Positions 61,700-64,000 of a DNA stretch of 64,000 nt are shown in pieces. The notes beneath the pieces are model-generated. The model did not search any database and was not told the DNA's origin. It was given only the letters and a program-made list of their open reading frames with translations. The position numbers and the translations under genes are program-made. Source of the stretch: Andrena cerasifolii (lineage: Eukaryota > Arthropoda > Insecta > Hymenoptera > Andrenidae); the NCBI RefSeq assembly GCF_050908995.1, contig NC_135126.1:7378001-7442000 (forward strand). The letters run 5' to 3'. How positions within the stretch are numbered: the first letter of the stretch is position 1; each line of letters opens with the position of its first letter.

Positions 61700-63539
61700 A
61701 TGGAGGAGAAACATGGTTCAAGTGTATTGGCAGATGAGGAACTGGAGGAATCAGAGAATATCATAATAAACGAGGTCGACGGATTACCAAATTTACATCC
61801 CAATTACCAGCAGCTAGAACTACAGTTCGAGATAGAGAAAGGCCAAAACAACACAAGTCCGAGGTCCATAGACGATCTAGTACACGACGAAGACTTGCCA
61901 ACATCTGTAATTGTAACTAATGTAGACCCACGGGTTTTTAAACACGACGAAGTAAAGGTAATAGGAATAAAGTCTCGCTTAACGGATGTACACTTAGCTA
62001 AATATCTTTCATTGGTTCGCAGCATGAAATAGAGGATCTGTTTAAACAATTTGGGGAGGACGCTACATTTCAGTATTTTAGATCATTCAGGAGAATGAAA
62101 GTCAACTATAGTTCTCCAAGTGCAGCGGCTAATGCTAGGATACAGCTGCATCAAGCTCATTTTGGAGAGACCGATATCAATTGTTATTTCGCACAACCTG
62201 TTACGCCGATTGGTTTGTAAAAATTATATTCCAAGTTAACCCTCTGATGGGCGTGTCGCGGTCTTTTATGCCGCATTTTTATGTATTTAGAGATATCATT
62301 TATATACTTAGTTGTATGGCAGTGTTCATCGAGATATGCTTGGCTGACTATTATAGGAGACATATAAGACCAAAATCGTGGCTATTGAAGTACTGTATCA
62401 GATGTAACTGAATTTTTCAAGTGGAAGGTACTAAATCGTGGTAGTCTGTGCCTCAGCGCATCTGGTCATTTCATGTAGAAAACTCTTAGATCTAAGCTGT
62501 GTTTGGTTGTAGCAGTGAATCTTTCATTGTGCTCCATAAGCCTCTTACATCGCAAATCATCGGTGCCGATGTCCCGAAGATCGCGGCCGGTCAATTAGTT
62601 TACAAGCGCGCTATACAGATCTGTCTCGATCTAACGTAAGGATTCGTGACCGAGCATCACCTTAGATCGAATCGCAGAATCTTTTCGGTTTCCCTTTATT
62701 CTGGTATCGCGTAGAGTGGGACAGCCCGCGAATGAATGAGACGGACCGAAATGGCGGCAAATCATAAACGACGTTCGGCGCTACAAAGCGGCACGAAGGC
62801 GACGAAATACAATATCTTCTCTCACTTTATCTCTCGCTTTATTATTACTATTCACAAAGCATAGTAATAAAACAGTTTATTGCAATAATTTCTTGCATCC
62901 CGCAATGGAGGAAGACTGATCTCGTTGTTTATTTTACTATTTTTACTATTGGTTTTTATTGTTTATTCTAGAATTTATTTTGTTTATTTTGTACGAACTA
63001 CTTCTGACTTTACTGTTCTTGTCATTTATGCAATACATTTTGCTATTATTGAATTATATTGGTGTCTTTCTGTTTGCGGCATAAAGTGCCGCAGCGCGTC
63101 CGCTCATGAGATTCGACAAAGCGCGCCCGCCGAAGGGTTAAGAGCGTTTGGATTAATTTTAGCAATTATACAAATGATATGTTTTATAGATATGGAAGAC
63201 CAACATCTTCAGCCACCAGCACTTACTAAACAGTTCCTAATTTCACCGCCCGCTTCACCACCCGTTGGATGGAAGCCTAGAGAAGAAGGCGAACCTTTAG
63301 TTAATCATGATCTATTAGCAGCTATAGCGAACTTATCTGCAGGTTGTAACATTTAAATGAACTATTTAAGGTTTCTCTTGTCGTGCACCGATTACATGGT
63401 TAATCTTGCAGGGGGAAGTCACGAGTTGCATCCTGGTGGTTCAGGACAACCAGGCATAGTCGTTCATGTTTGCGAGACGGCAAATCCTATTAAGAATGTA
63501 CCGCGTATTCAACATACGCGTTGTCCAGAACATTCATAA
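61700..63539 (+). CDS. sra: Calcineurin regulator sarah (RCAN/calcipressin)
   Basis: Cytoplasmic regulator of the phosphatase calcineurin; in Drosophila needed for egg activation. Four exons: 61700-61957, 62023-62212, 63190-63342, 63412-63539, giving 242 residues. The RRM-like fold begins TSVIVTNVDPRVF and continues with IEDLFKQFGEDATFQYFRSFRRMKV. The hallmark ISPPASPPVGW within residues 165-177 is the phosphorylated calcineurin-contact motif, followed by PGIVVHVCE (PxIxIT-like) and a short basic end. The acidic N-terminus is lengthened relative to vertebrates. The intron 2 donor is GTTTGT, which is weak but phase-consistent. Intron 2 (977 bp) holds a GC-richer patch at about 62560-62830 that could be an internal promoter. 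Confidence 0.95.
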
Positions 63540-64000
63540 ATAGTTCTATTAGAAATGCTGTTCACTCCATGACAATGAATTATTTATCCATCCAAGAAGC
63601 AACTAGAGGCATTGCGGACAATGGCATTCAACATTCAAAAGTTTTCATTACTATATTGCAAAATTGGTACTTCTTAGCTTGTGGCAACGGTGACACAGGA
63701 AATGATTTGTAAATCGTTTTTGTTAAGGTAAATATATGTGAGTATTTTATAAACATTTATACAATAGATTATAACGTACTCTAGCGTTCTACTTAAAAGA
63801 TGACGCTCCGTGCTTTCAGATAAATAATATTATCTTATGCTTATGTTGCGACTGAAAATATATCGCCGGAAATGTGACGAAACAGCTTAAGAATCATCGA
63901 ATTATTTAATTAACGTACAAACAAACTACTAGAATGGAATAATGCACACACTATTTCAGAATAACTCGATAGTTGTTCTTCCTTATCTTCGAAACTAACT
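63540..64000 (+). other. Probable sarah 3' untranslated region
   Basis: The last 460 bp show no further coding similarity. A 63-codon plus-strand frame at 63521-63712 overlaps the sarah stop and is not supported. Confidence 0.4.

Noticed and set aside
62925..63356. 143-codon frame ending in sarah exon 3 as an alternative N-terminus
   Set aside because: The upstream part is intronic hydrophobic sequence preceding a good acceptor at 63189; splicing from 62212 gives the known RCAN structure.

Overview
This is animal nuclear DNA, almost certainly from an insect and probably from Hymenoptera (an inference from the AT-rich composition, the compact introns and the protein spellings). I rebuilt eleven protein-coding genes from splice sites. 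They alternate in strand for most of the window, so divergent (shared-promoter) and convergent pairs follow one another: TMEM33/Kr-h2 (-, runs off the left edge), DHRSX-like reductase (+), Rab30 (-), PCF11 (+), mitochondrial asparaginyl-tRNA synthetase NARS2 (-), makorin (-), a ZMYM/woc zinc-finger protein (+), mitochondrial ribosomal protein bL19m (-), UBE3D (+), an ORP9-type oxysterol-binding protein (-) and the calcineurin regulator sarah/RCAN (+). Almost every internal exon joins in frame with GT-AG borders, and all ten complete models end at a stop at about the expected family length.

Gene-rich blocks lie at 1-8 kb, 10.9-22.7 kb, 27.2-38.4 kb and 53.7-63.5 kb. The genes cover conserved housekeeping tasks: mRNA 3'-end processing (PCF11), mitochondrial translation (NARS2, bL19m), membrane traffic and lipid transfer (Rab30, ORP9, TMEM33, DHRSX), ubiquitin ligation (makorin, UBE3D), chromatin or transcription (ZMYM) and calcineurin control (sarah). 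They look like ordinary neighbours, not a pathway cluster. The 22.7-27.2 kb stretch and the other intergenic spaces are AT-rich with few recognisable features.

The striking part is 38.57-53.04 kb, a roughly 14.5-kb block lying between the divergent genes bL19m and UBE3D, starting only about 150 bp from the bL19m start codon. It is bounded by two nearly identical direct copies of a 550-bp hAT-type MITE. The outer flanks of the pair carry one 8-bp target-site duplication and the inner flanks carry a different one. That is the pattern expected if a circle carrying one MITE copy integrated by recombination into a resident copy, or if both copies moved as one macrotransposon. Inside is a 12.4-kb segment bounded by 29-bp inverted repeats belonging to a second repeat family that also has a 475-bp copy at 9.1 kb. 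This segment holds three tandem copies of a 1.7-kb unit, each with a 25-bp palindromic minisatellite and several hairpins, followed by degenerate relatives of the same modules. No intact transposase was seen.

Other points: a 72-bp intron whose retention would remove the prenylation tail of Rab30, a stop-free 135-bp intron in PCF11, a phase-compatible internal first exon giving an ORP9 form without its PH domain, and several long hairpins.
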